64,000 bases of DNA from Blautia faecicola (lineage in GTDB: Bacteria > Bacillota > Clostridia > Lachnospirales > Lachnospiraceae), in assembly GCF_004123145.1 (NCBI RefSeq), contig NZ_SDKC01000001.1, forward strand, positions 89,501 through 153,500. Reading direction: 5' to 3'. The position numbers and the translations under genes were made by a program. The notes below the pieces were generated by a model. The model saw only the letters and a program-made list of their open reading frames with translations, had not been told where the DNA came from and searched no databases. Below are positions 46,142-54,458 of this stretch, piece after piece; position 1 is the first letter of the stretch, and the number at the start of each line of letters is the position of its first letter.

Positions 46142-47641
46142 TTGGAGATTATTTTTAAGAAGAAAAAGCAGAATCCCGGAGGAAGCTATGTAGGAGCAAT
46201 TGCGGTATTTATCCTGGCGATTATCATCGGTCTGGTTTCCTTTTTTGTGACAGCACAGAGAACGATCGAGAGCAGTTCGCAGGAGAGAATGAGAAACAAT
46301 GTGGCGAGACAGAGCGAACATCTCCGAACCATTTTAAATATTCATTATTCGTATCTGGAAGGCATTGCAGAGAAGATGGGAGAGAGCGGAGACCTTCTCA
46401 GCGAGGAAAATATGCAGATGCTGACAACATTTCAGGAGAGTACCGCGCTGGATCGCACGGCGCTGATTCAGCCGAATGGTGATGCACACTACGATAATGG
46501 GCTGGTAAAAAATGTGGCACACCGGAGATACTTTAAGGAAGGGATCAGCGGCAGCCGTACGTTGAGTGATCCGCTTGAGAGCAGTGTGGATCAGGAGACG
46601 AAGGTAGTTCTTGGCGTTCCGGTTTTTCATGAGGAAACGGTCATTGGTGTTCTTGGCAGTTCCTATAATGTCGGTGAACTGAGCCGTATGCTGTTTGATG
46701 ATCTGTTTTCGGGAAAAGGATACAGCCTGATCGTTACCAGAGATGGTGAGATCATTGCCCATGACGGCGATGCGACAGATTACAAGCTTTCTTATGGAGA
46801 TAATATTTTTGAATTTTACAAATTCAAGAAAATAGGACAGGGACACAGCATCGAAGAGATTTCACAGGATTTCAACGAAGGAAAGGAAGGACTGATCCGG
46901 TTAAGAGGTTATGCGGACAGTTCCGACCGCTATCTGGCATATGCGCCGCTGGGAATCAATGACTGGATGATCTGCTATGTTGCACCGGTGACCGTTGCAC
47001 AGCAGTCGTATGCGTTCGTGGAGCAGTATGAATTTATCTTTCTGGGATGCTTTGGCGTTCAGGTTTGTATCCTGATCTTCTACATCATACGGAAAAACCG
47101 TCAGAAAACAGAAGAAATCCTCCGTTCCGCCCGGACGGATGAACTGACGCAGGTATATAACAGAAAATACGCGGAATCGTATACGGAGCGGATTCTGAAC
47201 GAAAATCATGGAGAGAGGCAAAGCGCATTCTTTATCATGGATGTAGATAAGTTTAAAGAGGTCAACGATGTATACGGACATACCGTGGGCGATGCGGTGC
47301 TGCATACGTTTGGCGAACTGCTGAACAGACAGTTCCGGGAAAACGACATTGTGGGCCGGATCGGCGGTGACGAGTTTACCGTCCTGATGTGGAACGTAAG
47401 CAGTCGTGAGGCAGTCCGAAGCAAAGCGGAAAAACTGCTGGAGGAGACGAAGAAGCTTGCATTTGCTGAGATGGATGGAAAAGGAATCACAATCAGCATC
47501 GGAATCGCTCTGTACCCGGAACACGGAAACACCTACATGGAACTGTACCGAATCGCGGATCAGGCACTTTATGAGACCAAGCGGGGTGGACGGAACGGAT
47601 ATACCATTTGCGGTGAATCTCGAAGAAATTTACCGCGGTAA
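46142..47641 (+). CDS. Membrane diguanylate cyclase with extracellular sensor domain
   Basis: A 499-residue protein: a membrane helix (about 16-38), an extracytoplasmic Cache-like sensor (about 40-290), a second helix (about 297-316) and a GGDEF domain at the C-terminus. The active site RIGGDEF is at residues 406-412 and is intact; it should make cyclic-di-GMP. The start is uncertain: TTG at 46142 lies only two bases after GGAGG, and no ATG is nearby, so an ATT at 46148 cannot be excluded. Confidence 0.9.
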   Translation: MEIIFKKKKQNPGGSYVGAIAVFILAIIIGLVSFFVTAQRTIESSSQERMRNNVARQSEHLRTILNIHYSYLEGIAEKMGESGDLLSEENMQMLTTFQESTALDRTALIQPNGDAHYDNGLVKNVAHRRYFKEGISGSRTLSDPLESSVDQETKVVLGVPVFHEETVIGVLGSSYNVGELSRMLFDDLFSGKGYSLIVTRDGEIIAHDGDATDYKLSYGDNIFEFYKFKKIGQGHSIEEISQDFNEGKEGLIRLRGYADSSDRYLAYAPLGINDWMICYVAPVTVAQQSYAFVEQYEFIFLGCFGVQVCILIFYIIRKNRQKTEEILRSARTDELTQVYNRKYAESYTERILNENHGERQSAFFIMDVDKFKEVNDVYGHTVGDAVLHTFGELLNRQFRENDIVGRIGGDEFTVLMWNVSSREAVRSKAEKLLEETKKLAFAEMDGKGITISIGIALYPEHGNTYMELYRIADQALYETKRGGRNGYTICGESRRNLPR

Positions 47642-47685
47642 CGTAAAAAAGGGATTGCACACGGGGAAGAGAAGTGCTATGATAT

Positions 47686-47740
47686 AAAAAAGCAGAACAA
47701 AGGGGTTCGGATGAATCCATTGTTCTGCTTTTTTCTTTAT
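47686..47740 (+). terminator. Terminator after the diguanylate cyclase
   Basis: A 15-bp stem AAAAAAGCAGAACAA (47686-47700) / TTGTTCTGCTTTTTT (47720-47734), T-rich tail. Confidence 0.9.
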
Positions 47741-47788
47741 AGATAAGAGAAACTTATAAGCAGTCTGGAATGAGAGGAGAGGATTATT

Positions 47789-47935
47789 ATGAAAAAATTC
47801 ATGGAGAAATTCAGAGAGGCTGTAAGAAAATATGAGGAGCTGCTGGCGTATGCACAGGGAGAATTTATCGTTCCTTATCATTCAGGGGCAGGGATGATCG
47901 GGTATTATTATAGTCCGGTTCCGTTTGTGAAGTAG
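47789..47935 (+). CDS. Small 48-residue protein, unknown function
   Basis: ATG preceded by GAGGAGAGG at a good distance. The product starts with a basic, amphipathic helix (MKKFMEKFREAVRKYEELLA) and ends in an aromatic Gly/Tyr/Pro stretch (GMIGYYYSPVPFVK). It lies between the diguanylate cyclase terminator and a strong terminator at 47943-47981, so it appears to be its own transcription unit. I know no family; it may be a short regulatory or membrane-associated peptide. Confidence 0.6.
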   Translation: MKKFMEKFREAVRKYEELLAYAQGEFIVPYHSGAGMIGYYYSPVPFVK

Positions 47936-47942
47936 AGATTTT

Positions 47943-47981
47943 GTAAAAGGGGATGCCGGGAGACGCGGCATCCCCTTTTAC
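47943..47981. terminator. Strong bidirectional terminator
   Basis: Perfect 15-bp stem GTAAAAGGGGATGCC (47943-47957) / GGCATCCCCTTTTAC (47967-47981). It separates the small gene from the convergent DAHP synthase. Confidence 0.9.
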
Positions 47982-47991
47982 AATTTTTCAA

Positions 47992-49044
47992 TTACCAAAG
48001 CTCCGCCAGTTCATAAATCAGTTTCTCGGTTTTCTCCCAACCCAGGCAAGGATCCGTAATCGATTTTCCATAGCAGTGCTCACTCACCTTCTGAGCGCCG
48101 TCTTCGATATAACTCTCGATCATCAGTCCCTTCACCAGTTTGTGAACATCCTCCGAAACCTTGCAGCTGTGCATAACATCCTTACTGATACGGATCTGTT
48201 CTGCGAAGCGTTTGCCGGAGTTGGAGTGGTTGGTGTCTACGATGACAGCCGGGTTGACCAGTTTTGTCTGCGCGGACTCATTGACTTCCTGATAATGTTC
48301 CAGAAGATTTTGCAGGTCCTCGTAATGGTAGTTTGGCATATTTCTTCCGAATTTGTCTACATAACCACGAAGAATCGCATGTGCATAAGGGTTACCAGGA
48401 GTTTTTACTTCCCATCCACGGTACAGGAACATGTGACCGTGCTGTGCGGCGATGATGGAGTTCATCATAACGGAGATATCTCCGCCGGTTGGGTTCTTCA
48501 TACCTGCCGGGATGCCGACGCCGCTGGCGGTCAGACGGTGCTGCTGGTCTTCGACGGAACGGGCACCGATGGCAACGTAAGATAACAGATCGGATAAATA
48601 TCTGTGGTTCTCCGGATACAGCATCTCATCTGCACAGGTAAAACCGGTCTCGTTGACCGCTCTGGTGTGCAGATCGCGGATCGCGATGATACCCTTTAAC
48701 ATATCTTCTTTTTTCTCCGGATCCGGCTGGTGCAACATTCCCTTATAGCCCATGCCGATCGTTCTCGGTTTGTTTGTATAGATACGCGGAATCATAAAAA
48801 TCTTATCTGCGACCTTATCCTGTACGGTACGAAGCCGACTGATGTAATCAATTACCGCATCTTCATTGTCCGCGGAGCAAGGTCCGATGATCAGCAGAAG
48901 TCGGTCATCTTTTCCCTCGAAGATTTCCCGGATCTGTCTGTCGCGATCCTCTTTGATTGCTGCTATTTTTTCACTTACCGGAAACTGTTCTTTTAACTCC
49001 TTCGGGGTTGGTAGTTTCCGTAAGAATTCCATATCCATTTCCAT
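47992..49044 (-). CDS. aroF: 3-deoxy-7-phosphoheptulonate (DAHP) synthase, AroF/G/H type
   Basis: About 350 residues, class I-alpha DAHP synthase. Motifs are LLLIIGPCSADNEDAVIDY, the metal/substrate regions KPRTIGMGYKG and NPTGGDISVMMN, and VDTNHSNSGKRF. It condenses PEP and erythrose 4-phosphate, the first step of aromatic amino acid synthesis. I start at 49044 (after GGAGG); 49062 and the longer frame to 49119 are less likely. Which aromatic product inhibits it cannot be told. A 22-bp palindrome sits in its leader. Confidence 0.93.
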   Translation of the reverse strand: MEMDMEFLRKLPTPKELKEQFPVSEKIAAIKEDRDRQIREIFEGKDDRLLLIIGPCSADNEDAVIDYISRLRTVQDKVADKIFMIPRIYTNKPRTIGMGYKGMLHQPDPEKKEDMLKGIIAIRDLHTRAVNETGFTCADEMLYPENHRYLSDLLSYVAIGARSVEDQQHRLTASGVGIPAGMKNPTGGDISVMMNSIIAAQHGHMFLYRGWEVKTPGNPYAHAILRGYVDKFGRNMPNYHYEDLQNLLEHYQEVNESAQTKLVNPAVIVDTNHSNSGKRFAEQIRISKDVMHSCKVSEDVHKLVKGLMIESYIEDGAQKVSEHCYGKSITDPCLGWEKTEKLIYELAELW

Positions 49045-49079
49045 AATTTCAAAAGCCTCCATAAAAAATAAAGAATTTT

Positions 49080-49143
49080 GCACTTCAACGCGTTGCAGTG
49101 CGAATCTGCTTATAATCATACTTGGTTACAGATGATTCGTCAA
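49080..49143 (-). promoter_or_regulatory. DAHP synthase promoter with 22-bp palindromic operator
   Basis: Minus strand TTGACG (49138-49143), 17-bp spacer, TATGAT (49115-49120). At 49080-49101 lies a 22-bp palindrome with 20 matching positions, centred on AACGCGTT (outer arms GCACT and AGTGC), a likely repressor site at about +7 to +28. Confidence 0.7.
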
Positions 49144-49188
49144 CCCTTTTTTGAAATTTAATTACTCAATCTGCCATTTACAAATTTC

Positions 49189-49312
49189 GTAACTCTTCAG
49201 TACTCTCACAGTTACGAACCAAAATGCATTTCTAATCACCTTCGGTGATGGCATTTTGGCTTGTATGTCTCGGGATTTTGGCAAAAAACATGGCCACCGA
49301 CTGAATTGTTAC
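49189..49312. repeat. Composite palindromic repeat element, copy C
   Basis: Starts with the 27-nt unit (49189-49215) and ends CTGAATTGTTAC (49301-49312), which pairs with the first 12 bases at 10 positions. The middle (49234-49283) matches copy A reversed at 49 of 50 bases. It lacks the central part of copies A and B, so it is a shortened form. Confidence 0.85.
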
Positions 49313-49344
49313 CTGTTTTCTTCAAAATCATGTTCATAAAAAAT

Positions 49345-49384
49345 ACCGGGAGCTTTTCAGATTTTACAGAGAAAAGCATCCGGT
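49345..49384 (-). terminator. Terminator of the EamA transporter gene
   Basis: ACCGGGAGCTTTTC (49345-49358) pairs imperfectly with GAAAAGCATCCGGT (49371-49384); the minus strand then reads ATTTTTTATG. Confidence 0.8.
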
Positions 49385-49396
49385 GGGACAAACATA

Positions 49397-50308
49397 TTAT
49401 GCTTTTTTCCCGGAGGGAAGCTGTGCCAGAATGATCGCTGCAAACATCAGCACACATCCTGATAACTCCCGTGCAGAAAGCTTCTGATTCAGAAGGATCC
49501 AGCCTGCCAGTACCGAGATGCAGGATTCCAGACTTAAGATCAGAGAAGCCACAGTCGGGTTCATATCTTTCTGTCCGATGATCTGCAGGGTGTACGCAAC
49601 ACCGCAGGACATCACACCGGCATAAAGAATCGGTGCCCAGGCGGCAAAGATATCTGCCAATACGATAGGTTCCGTAAAGACAGCCGGGATCGCACATAAG
49701 AATCCGCAGACAAAAAACTGGATACAGGACATTTTCACACCGTCAACCTTGGGCGAAAAATAGTCGATTACCAGAATATGTAAGGAAAACAGCAGGGAAC
49801 ATACCATGACCAGCAGATCCCCTTTTCCAACGGAAAAACCGTCTGTGATGCAAAGCAGATACAGTCCTGCCAGTGCAAGTGCAACAGCGATCCAGATGGT
49901 GGCGCCGCATTTTTTACTCAGAAAGAAATGGCCAAGAATCGGAACGATAACAATATAGCAGGCAGTGATAAATCCTGCACGTCCGACCGTTGTATACTGG
50001 ATGCCCATCTGCTGAAAACTGCTGGCAAGTGCCAGAAGAATACCGCAGCAGACACCGCCGAGAATCAGTGTACCGGTCTGTTCTACCTGTTGTTGAGGCG
50101 ATGGCAGTTCCTCTTTTTGGGCAGATTTTCTGTGATCCAGAAAGAAAATGCATGGAATCAGGACGATTCCTCCGATGATGCTTCGAATAGCGTTGAAAGT
50201 AAACGGACCCACGTGATCCATACCAACGCTCTGGGCTACGAAAGCCACACCCCAGATGGTGGCTGTCAGCAGCAGAAGCAGAGAATTTTTAAGCTGTGTC
50301 TTTTTCAT
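49397..50308 (-). CDS. EamA/DMT-family transporter
   Basis: About 303 residues with ten membrane helices in two EamA repeats (start LLLLLTATIWGVAFVAQSVG; second repeat SCGVAYTLQIIGQKDMNPTVASL). This is a drug/metabolite transporter family of mostly amino-acid or metabolite exporters; the substrate is unknown. The long open frame extends to 50488, but AAGGGA and the family start favour ATG at about 50308. It is divergent from feoAB. Confidence 0.9.
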   Translation of the reverse strand: MKKTQLKNSLLLLLTATIWGVAFVAQSVGMDHVGPFTFNAIRSIIGGIVLIPCIFFLDHRKSAQKEELPSPQQQVEQTGTLILGGVCCGILLALASSFQQMGIQYTTVGRAGFITACYIVIVPILGHFFLSKKCGATIWIAVALALAGLYLLCITDGFSVGKGDLLVMVCSLLFSLHILVIDYFSPKVDGVKMSCIQFFVCGFLCAIPAVFTEPIVLADIFAAWAPILYAGVMSCGVAYTLQIIGQKDMNPTVASLILSLESCISVLAGWILLNQKLSARELSGCVLMFAAIILAQLPSGKKA

Positions 50309-50472
50309 AAAATCCCTTCCCTTCATAGTAATATCGGTAAAAGACAACTGTTCAACAGACACACAGATACCAAACAGCGTAACATATGCAATCATATCAT
50401 GAGAAAAGAAAAAAAGGAAGCAAGAATAAGGAGGGTTCAGATACTTTTTGGAGATTTTTTGGGGTTTTCTAT

Positions 50473-50487
50473 TGATAAATATTATCA
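50473..50487 (+). promoter_or_regulatory. Iron-box-like palindrome upstream of feoAB
   Basis: TGATAA-ATA-TTATCA, a 15-bp inverted repeat resembling half of a Fur box (GATAATGATAATC type). It lies about 100 bp before the feoAB start, with AT-rich -10-like sequence following. It is a plausible iron-dependent repressor site. Confidence 0.5.
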
Positions 50488-50585
50488 TTAAGGATAAAAT
50501 CTACATAGTTGTCGGGAGGATTTTGAGATTCTGGAAACCTTCGGACGGATGACAGCAAGAAAATAAAGAAAAGAGGAATGCAGTC

Positions 50586-52931
50586 ATGACATTAAGAGAT
50601 TTACCGGTAGGAAAGACAGCAACGATTCGCTCGGTAGGCGGAGAAGGGGCGCTGCGTCAGCATTTTCTGGATATGGGACTGATCCCACAGGGAGAGGTAA
50701 CAGTAGTAAAGTACGCTCCCATGGGAGATCCGGTGGAACTGCGGATTCACAGTTATGAACTGACACTGCGTCTTGCAGATGCGGAGAAAATCGAGATTGA
50801 AAATATACGGGATGCCGGACAGGTAAAACCGGAAAAAAAAGAACGAACAGTAATCCCCCATCCGGGACTTGGAGAGGGTGGTAAATATCATGAGAAGGAA
50901 ACGGAACATCCTTTGCCGGATACAGAGGTGCTGACATTTGCACTTGCAGGGAATCAGAACTGTGGAAAAACCACACTGTTTAATCAGCTGACCGGATCCA
51001 GTCAGCATGTGGGTAACTTTCCGGGAGTAACGGTGGACCGAAAAGATGGAACTATCCGGGGAAAAGAAAACACACTGGTGACCGATCTTCCGGGAATCTA
51101 TTCCATGTCCCCATATTCCAGTGAGGAGATCGTTACAAGAAATTTTGTGCTGAATGAACATCCGAAAGGAATCATCAACATTGTGGATGCTACCAATATT
51201 GAGCGGAATCTGTATCTGACCATGCAGCTGATGGAGCTGGATATTCCGATGGTGCTTGCTTTGAATATGATGGATGAGGTACGGGAAAACGGCGGATCGA
51301 TTCTGGTCAACCAGATGGAAGAGATGCTGGGGATACCTGTGGTTCCTATTTCGGCGGCGAAGAATGAAGGTATTGATGAACTGGTAGCCCATGCTCTGCA
51401 TGTGGCAAAATATCAGGAACGGCCAAAGGAGATAGATTACTGTGATGCCAATGAAGATGGTGGTGCGGTACATAGATGTCTGCATGCGATCATGCATCTG
51501 ATCGAAGATCATGCAAAGGCAGCACAGATACCTGTCCGTTTTGCGGCGGCGAAGCTGGCAGAAGGGGATACGCTGATTCTCGAGGCATTGAAACTGGATC
51601 AGAATGAAAAAGAGATGCTGGAGCATATCGTGAAACAGATGGAAACAGAGCGTGGTCTTGACCGGGCGGCGGCAATTGCGCACATGCGATTTGATTTCAT
51701 TGAAAATATCTGCGATGAGACAGTGGTCAAACCACGGGAGAGTAAAGAGCATCTGCGAAGTGTGAAGATCGATAAGATACTCACCGGAAAATACACGGCG
51801 ATTCCGTGTTTTATCGCGATCATGGGGCTGGTATTTTTCCTGACTTTTGGAGTGATCGGTGCTTTTTTACAGAATATCCTGGAAGTAAGTATCGATGCGC
51901 TGGGAGGTCTGGTGGATCAGTGGATGGGGGCAGCGAATGTCAACAGTGTCCTTCGGTCTCTGGTAATGGATGGAATCTTTACCGGCGTGGGAAGTGTCCT
52001 GAGTTTCCTGCCGATCATCGTTACACTGTTTTTCTTTTTATCTATGCTGGAAGACAGCGGATATATGGCAAGGGTGGCTTTTGTGATGGATAAGCTGCTC
52101 AGAAAGATCGGACTTTCCGGAAGAAGTATCGTACCGATGCTGGTAGGTTTTGGATGTACAGTACCGGGAGTTATGGCGAGCAGAACGTTGCCTTCAGAAC
52201 GTGACCGTAAGATGACGATTCTTCTGACACCGTTTATGAGTTGTTCGGCAAAGCTTCCCATCTATGCTTTTTTTGCGGCGGCATTTTTCCCGAAGCATAG
52301 CGCACTGGTGATGATCGCTTTGTATTTTGGCGGTATTCTGATGGGTATCCTGATGGCACTGGTATTCCGTGGGACTCTTTTTAAAGGCAATGCTGTACCG
52401 TTCGTGATGGAACTGCCCAATTACCGGATGCCGGGAGCCAAGAATGTGGGACACCTTCTGTGGGATAAGGCAAAAGACTTTCTGCAGCGTGCATTTACCG
52501 TGATTTTTATGGCGACACTGGTAATCTGGTTCTTACAGACCTTTGACAGTCACCTGAACATCGTCAGCGATTCGCAGGAGAGTATTCTGGCGACGGTGGC
52601 CAGTGTGATCGCGCCGGTATTTGCACCGATGGGATTTGGCGACTGGAGGATATCCACGGCGCTGATCACCGGATTCATGGCAAAAGAGAGTGTGGTATCT
52701 ACGTTATCCGTTCTTTTCGGGCAGACTTCGGCGCTGCTTGGCTGTATCACACCGGTATCCGCAGCCGGTCTTCTGGTGTTCTGCCTTTTGTATACACCGT
52801 GTGTTGCGGCGATTGCTTCTATTAAAAGGGAGCTTGGCGGCAAATGGGCAGCCGGTGTGGTGATCGGCCAGTGTGTGATCGCATGGGTGGCAGCGTTTGT
52901 GGTTTATCTTGTGGGAAGTGCGATTGTGTAA
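50586..52931 (+). CDS. feoB: FeoA-FeoB fusion ferrous iron transporter
   Basis: A 781-residue fusion. Residues 1-75 are a FeoA SH3-like domain (MTLRDLPVGKTATIRSVGGE). After a linker comes the FeoB G-protein domain with GNQNCGKTTLFN (G1), DLPGIYSMSPYS (G3), NMMDEV (G4) and ISAAKNEG (G5), then about eight to ten membrane helices including the gate motif GFGCTVPGVMASR and MSCSAKLPIYA. It imports Fe(II). In most bacteria feoA and feoB are separate; fusion occurs in some Clostridia. Its own RBS is AGAGGAATG. Confidence 0.95.
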   Translation: MTLRDLPVGKTATIRSVGGEGALRQHFLDMGLIPQGEVTVVKYAPMGDPVELRIHSYELTLRLADAEKIEIENIRDAGQVKPEKKERTVIPHPGLGEGGKYHEKETEHPLPDTEVLTFALAGNQNCGKTTLFNQLTGSSQHVGNFPGVTVDRKDGTIRGKENTLVTDLPGIYSMSPYSSEEIVTRNFVLNEHPKGIINIVDATNIERNLYLTMQLMELDIPMVLALNMMDEVRENGGSILVNQMEEMLGIPVVPISAAKNEGIDELVAHALHVAKYQERPKEIDYCDANEDGGAVHRCLHAIMHLIEDHAKAAQIPVRFAAAKLAEGDTLILEALKLDQNEKEMLEHIVKQMETERGLDRAAAIAHMRFDFIENICDETVVKPRESKEHLRSVKIDKILTGKYTAIPCFIAIMGLVFFLTFGVIGAFLQNILEVSIDALGGLVDQWMGAANVNSVLRSLVMDGIFTGVGSVLSFLPIIVTLFFFLSMLEDSGYMARVAFVMDKLLRKIGLSGRSIVPMLVGFGCTVPGVMASRTLPSERDRKMTILLTPFMSCSAKLPIYAFFAAAFFPKHSALVMIALYFGGILMGILMALVFRGTLFKGNAVPFVMELPNYRMPGAKNVGHLLWDKAKDFLQRAFTVIFMATLVIWFLQTFDSHLNIVSDSQESILATVASVIAPVFAPMGFGDWRISTALITGFMAKESVVSTLSVLFGQTSALLGCITPVSAAGLLVFCLLYTPCVAAIASIKRELGGKWAAGVVIGQCVIAWVAAFVVYLVGSAIV

Positions 52932-52960
52932 AAATTACATAGTTAGTACTTATTAGCATA

Positions 52961-53012
52961 ACAGGTCGTACAGATAAGGGAGAAGATCTTTAATCTGTGC
53001 GATCTGTTTTTT
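52961..53012 (+). terminator. Terminator of feoAB
   Basis: ACAGGTCGTACAGAT (52961-52975) pairs with ATCTGTGCGATCTGT (52993-53007), T run to 53011. Confidence 0.88.
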
Positions 53013-53084
53013 ACATGGAAAATTATATAAGAGAAACTAAAAAGAGGAGAGTTGTAATAAGCTACAGGAAATAGATTTATATTC

Positions 53085-53114
53085 TTGTAAATGGGAAGGA
53101 GTCGATGATATACT
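53085..53114 (+). promoter_or_regulatory. Candidate promoter of the methyltransferase gene
   Basis: TTGTAA (53085-53090), 18-bp spacer, TATACT (53109-53114), 52 bp before the start codon. Confidence 0.55.
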
Positions 53115-53165
53115 TTTGTAAAGTAAGATAGAAATGTTAAACAGCTGATGAAGAGAGGGTATTAA

Positions 53166-53726
53166 GTGTATGATAAGAGACCTTATCAACCAATAGATCA
53201 AACACCTTCAAGATTCCTGGTTGATAATTTAAAATTGGTAGATATATCGGATAAACCTATTCTGGATGTTGCTTGCGGATATGGAAGAAATGGAGGATAC
53301 TTGGCAAAAAACAATCATAGAGTTGTGTTTATAGATAAAGATATTGAGTGCTTGAGATATATCAAAAATGGTGGAAAGCTAAGTGAGCAAGGGCACGTGG
53401 ATACAAGAAATGTCTATGCGTTATATAAGAATCTCGATGAGGGGAAACTTTCTTTTCCGAATGATTCAACAGGCGGAGTGATAGATATACACTATTATAA
53501 TCCGTTGTTGATCGATGAATTAATAAGAGTATTAGATAAGGGTGGATTTTTTTGTTTTGAATCAATCAGTGCAAGAGGGAAAAATGTTTACGAATTACCA
53601 GACTACCACTTTATTAAAGACAAGTTGAAAAATTTCAAAATTATAAGCTATGTTGAGAGAAAAGTTAATCCAGAGGAACTTGGCAAATCGGTAATGAAGA
53701 TTTTTGCAATAAAACAATATAGTTGA
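53166..53726 (+). CDS. Class I SAM-dependent methyltransferase
   Basis: A 186-residue protein with a Rossmann methyltransferase core: ILDVACGYGRNGGYLAKNNH (motif I), FIDKDIECLRYI (acidic ribose-binding end), and late strands GVIDIHYYNPLLIDELIRVL. The start is GTG at 53166 after AGAGAGGG. The substrate is unknown. It marks the start of the AT-rich region; it could be part of the acquired segment but is separated from the Hxs operon by a promoter and terminator. Confidence 0.85.
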   Translation: MYDKRPYQPIDQTPSRFLVDNLKLVDISDKPILDVACGYGRNGGYLAKNNHRVVFIDKDIECLRYIKNGGKLSEQGHVDTRNVYALYKNLDEGKLSFPNDSTGGVIDIHYYNPLLIDELIRVLDKGGFFCFESISARGKNVYELPDYHFIKDKLKNFKIISYVERKVNPEELGKSVMKIFAIKQYS

Positions 53727-53751
53727 TTAATTTTACTTATACTTGTATAAT
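53723..53751 (+). promoter_or_regulatory. Promoter of the Hxs operon
   Basis: TTGATT (53723-53728, over the methyltransferase stop codon), 17-bp spacer, perfect TATAAT (53746-53751). Confidence 0.8.
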
Positions 53752-53800
53752 ATATGTAGTGCTCAAACAATATAGAGCCGACTTTTAGTAAAATGATGAG

Positions 53801-53830
53801 GAGCATGCCTGGGTGGGGTATGCTCTTTTT
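53801..53830 (+). terminator. Intrinsic terminator in the Hxs leader, possible attenuator
   Basis: GAGCATGCC (53801-53809) pairs with GGTATGCTC (53817-53825), followed by TTTTT. It lies about 45-75 nt after the predicted transcription start and 64 bp before the first Hxs gene. Confidence 0.7.
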
Positions 53831-53893
53831 GAATAGAAATTAATTTATAAAAATTAATAAAGAAGTTCGGAAGAATAGTGAGGAATAATATTT

Positions 53894-54259
53894 ATGAGAC
53901 AACTAAAATATAATAGGGAACTTTATTCGAAAATTGCACTTATAAAGAGTGCCTATAATTTTACAGATAGAGCCTATATACATCTTGATGCTGATAGAGA
54001 TTATTATTATGTTTCGTTAAGTAAAAAAGAGGGAAAGCAGGAAGTCACTGACGAAGAATTTGAAAATGAAATTTTAGCGCAGAGTGCTCGTCATGAAATT
54101 TATTTGCAAACCAAAAATATACGTGAGCTTATGCTTGCCAGGGCAGTCGCAACAAGTGTGGTTGCAGCAGGAGATGAAGAGTTAGAATCCGATAGTGAGA
54201 TTGCACAGGAATTTAGTGAAGATGAAATATTAAAGGATTGGTTTGATGCTGATGAATAA
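53894..54259 (+). CDS. hxsD: His-Xaa-Ser system protein HxsD
   Basis: A 121-residue protein that matches the HxsD pattern as I know it: an opening YNRELYSKIALIKSAYNFTD, a beta hairpin (YYYVSLSKKEG), then EEFENEILAQSARHEIYLQT and NIRELMLARAVATSV. The last 35 residues are acidic. HxsD accompanies HxsB and HxsC in all predicted Hxs systems and may be the substrate-recognition partner, by analogy with PqqD-like domains; that is inference. AGGA precedes the ATG. First gene of a coupled operon. Confidence 0.82.
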   Translation: MRQLKYNRELYSKIALIKSAYNFTDRAYIHLDADRDYYYVSLSKKEGKQEVTDEEFENEILAQSARHEIYLQTKNIRELMLARAVATSVVAAGDEELESDSEIAQEFSEDEILKDWFDADE

Positions 54260-54458
54260 GTCGATGTTAAATATGGATATTTATTCTGTAGAGAATATAA
54301 AGAAAACGTGCAATGCATATAAAGATTTTGCAAGAATCAAGATTAAGAGAAATTATAATTATATGGAACTGACTTTTGATAGATGCAAGTATGATACAGA
54401 TATTACGATAAAAGAATTTGAAAATTATTTGATTAATATAGAGAATATGAAAAAATGA
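54246..54458 (+). CDS. Second, shorter HxsD-like protein
   Basis: About 70 residues, overlapping hxsD by 14 bases and the next gene by four. Its text IYSVENIKKTCNAYKDFARI-KIKRNYNYMELTFDRC-ITIKEFENYLINIE follows the first half of HxsD (helix with Ala/Tyr, hairpin, EFEN helix) but stops before the RELML helix. It looks like a truncated HxsD paralogue. ATG 54246 has AAAGGA eight bases upstream; 54252 is the alternative. No other family recognised. Confidence 0.6.
   Translation: MLMNKSMLNMDIYSVENIKKTCNAYKDFARIKIKRNYNYMELTFDRCKYDTDITIKEFENYLINIENMKK

Noticed and set aside
50473-50580. Riboswitch upstream of feoAB
   Set aside because: Only a short palindrome is visible; no conserved riboswitch core could be recognised.
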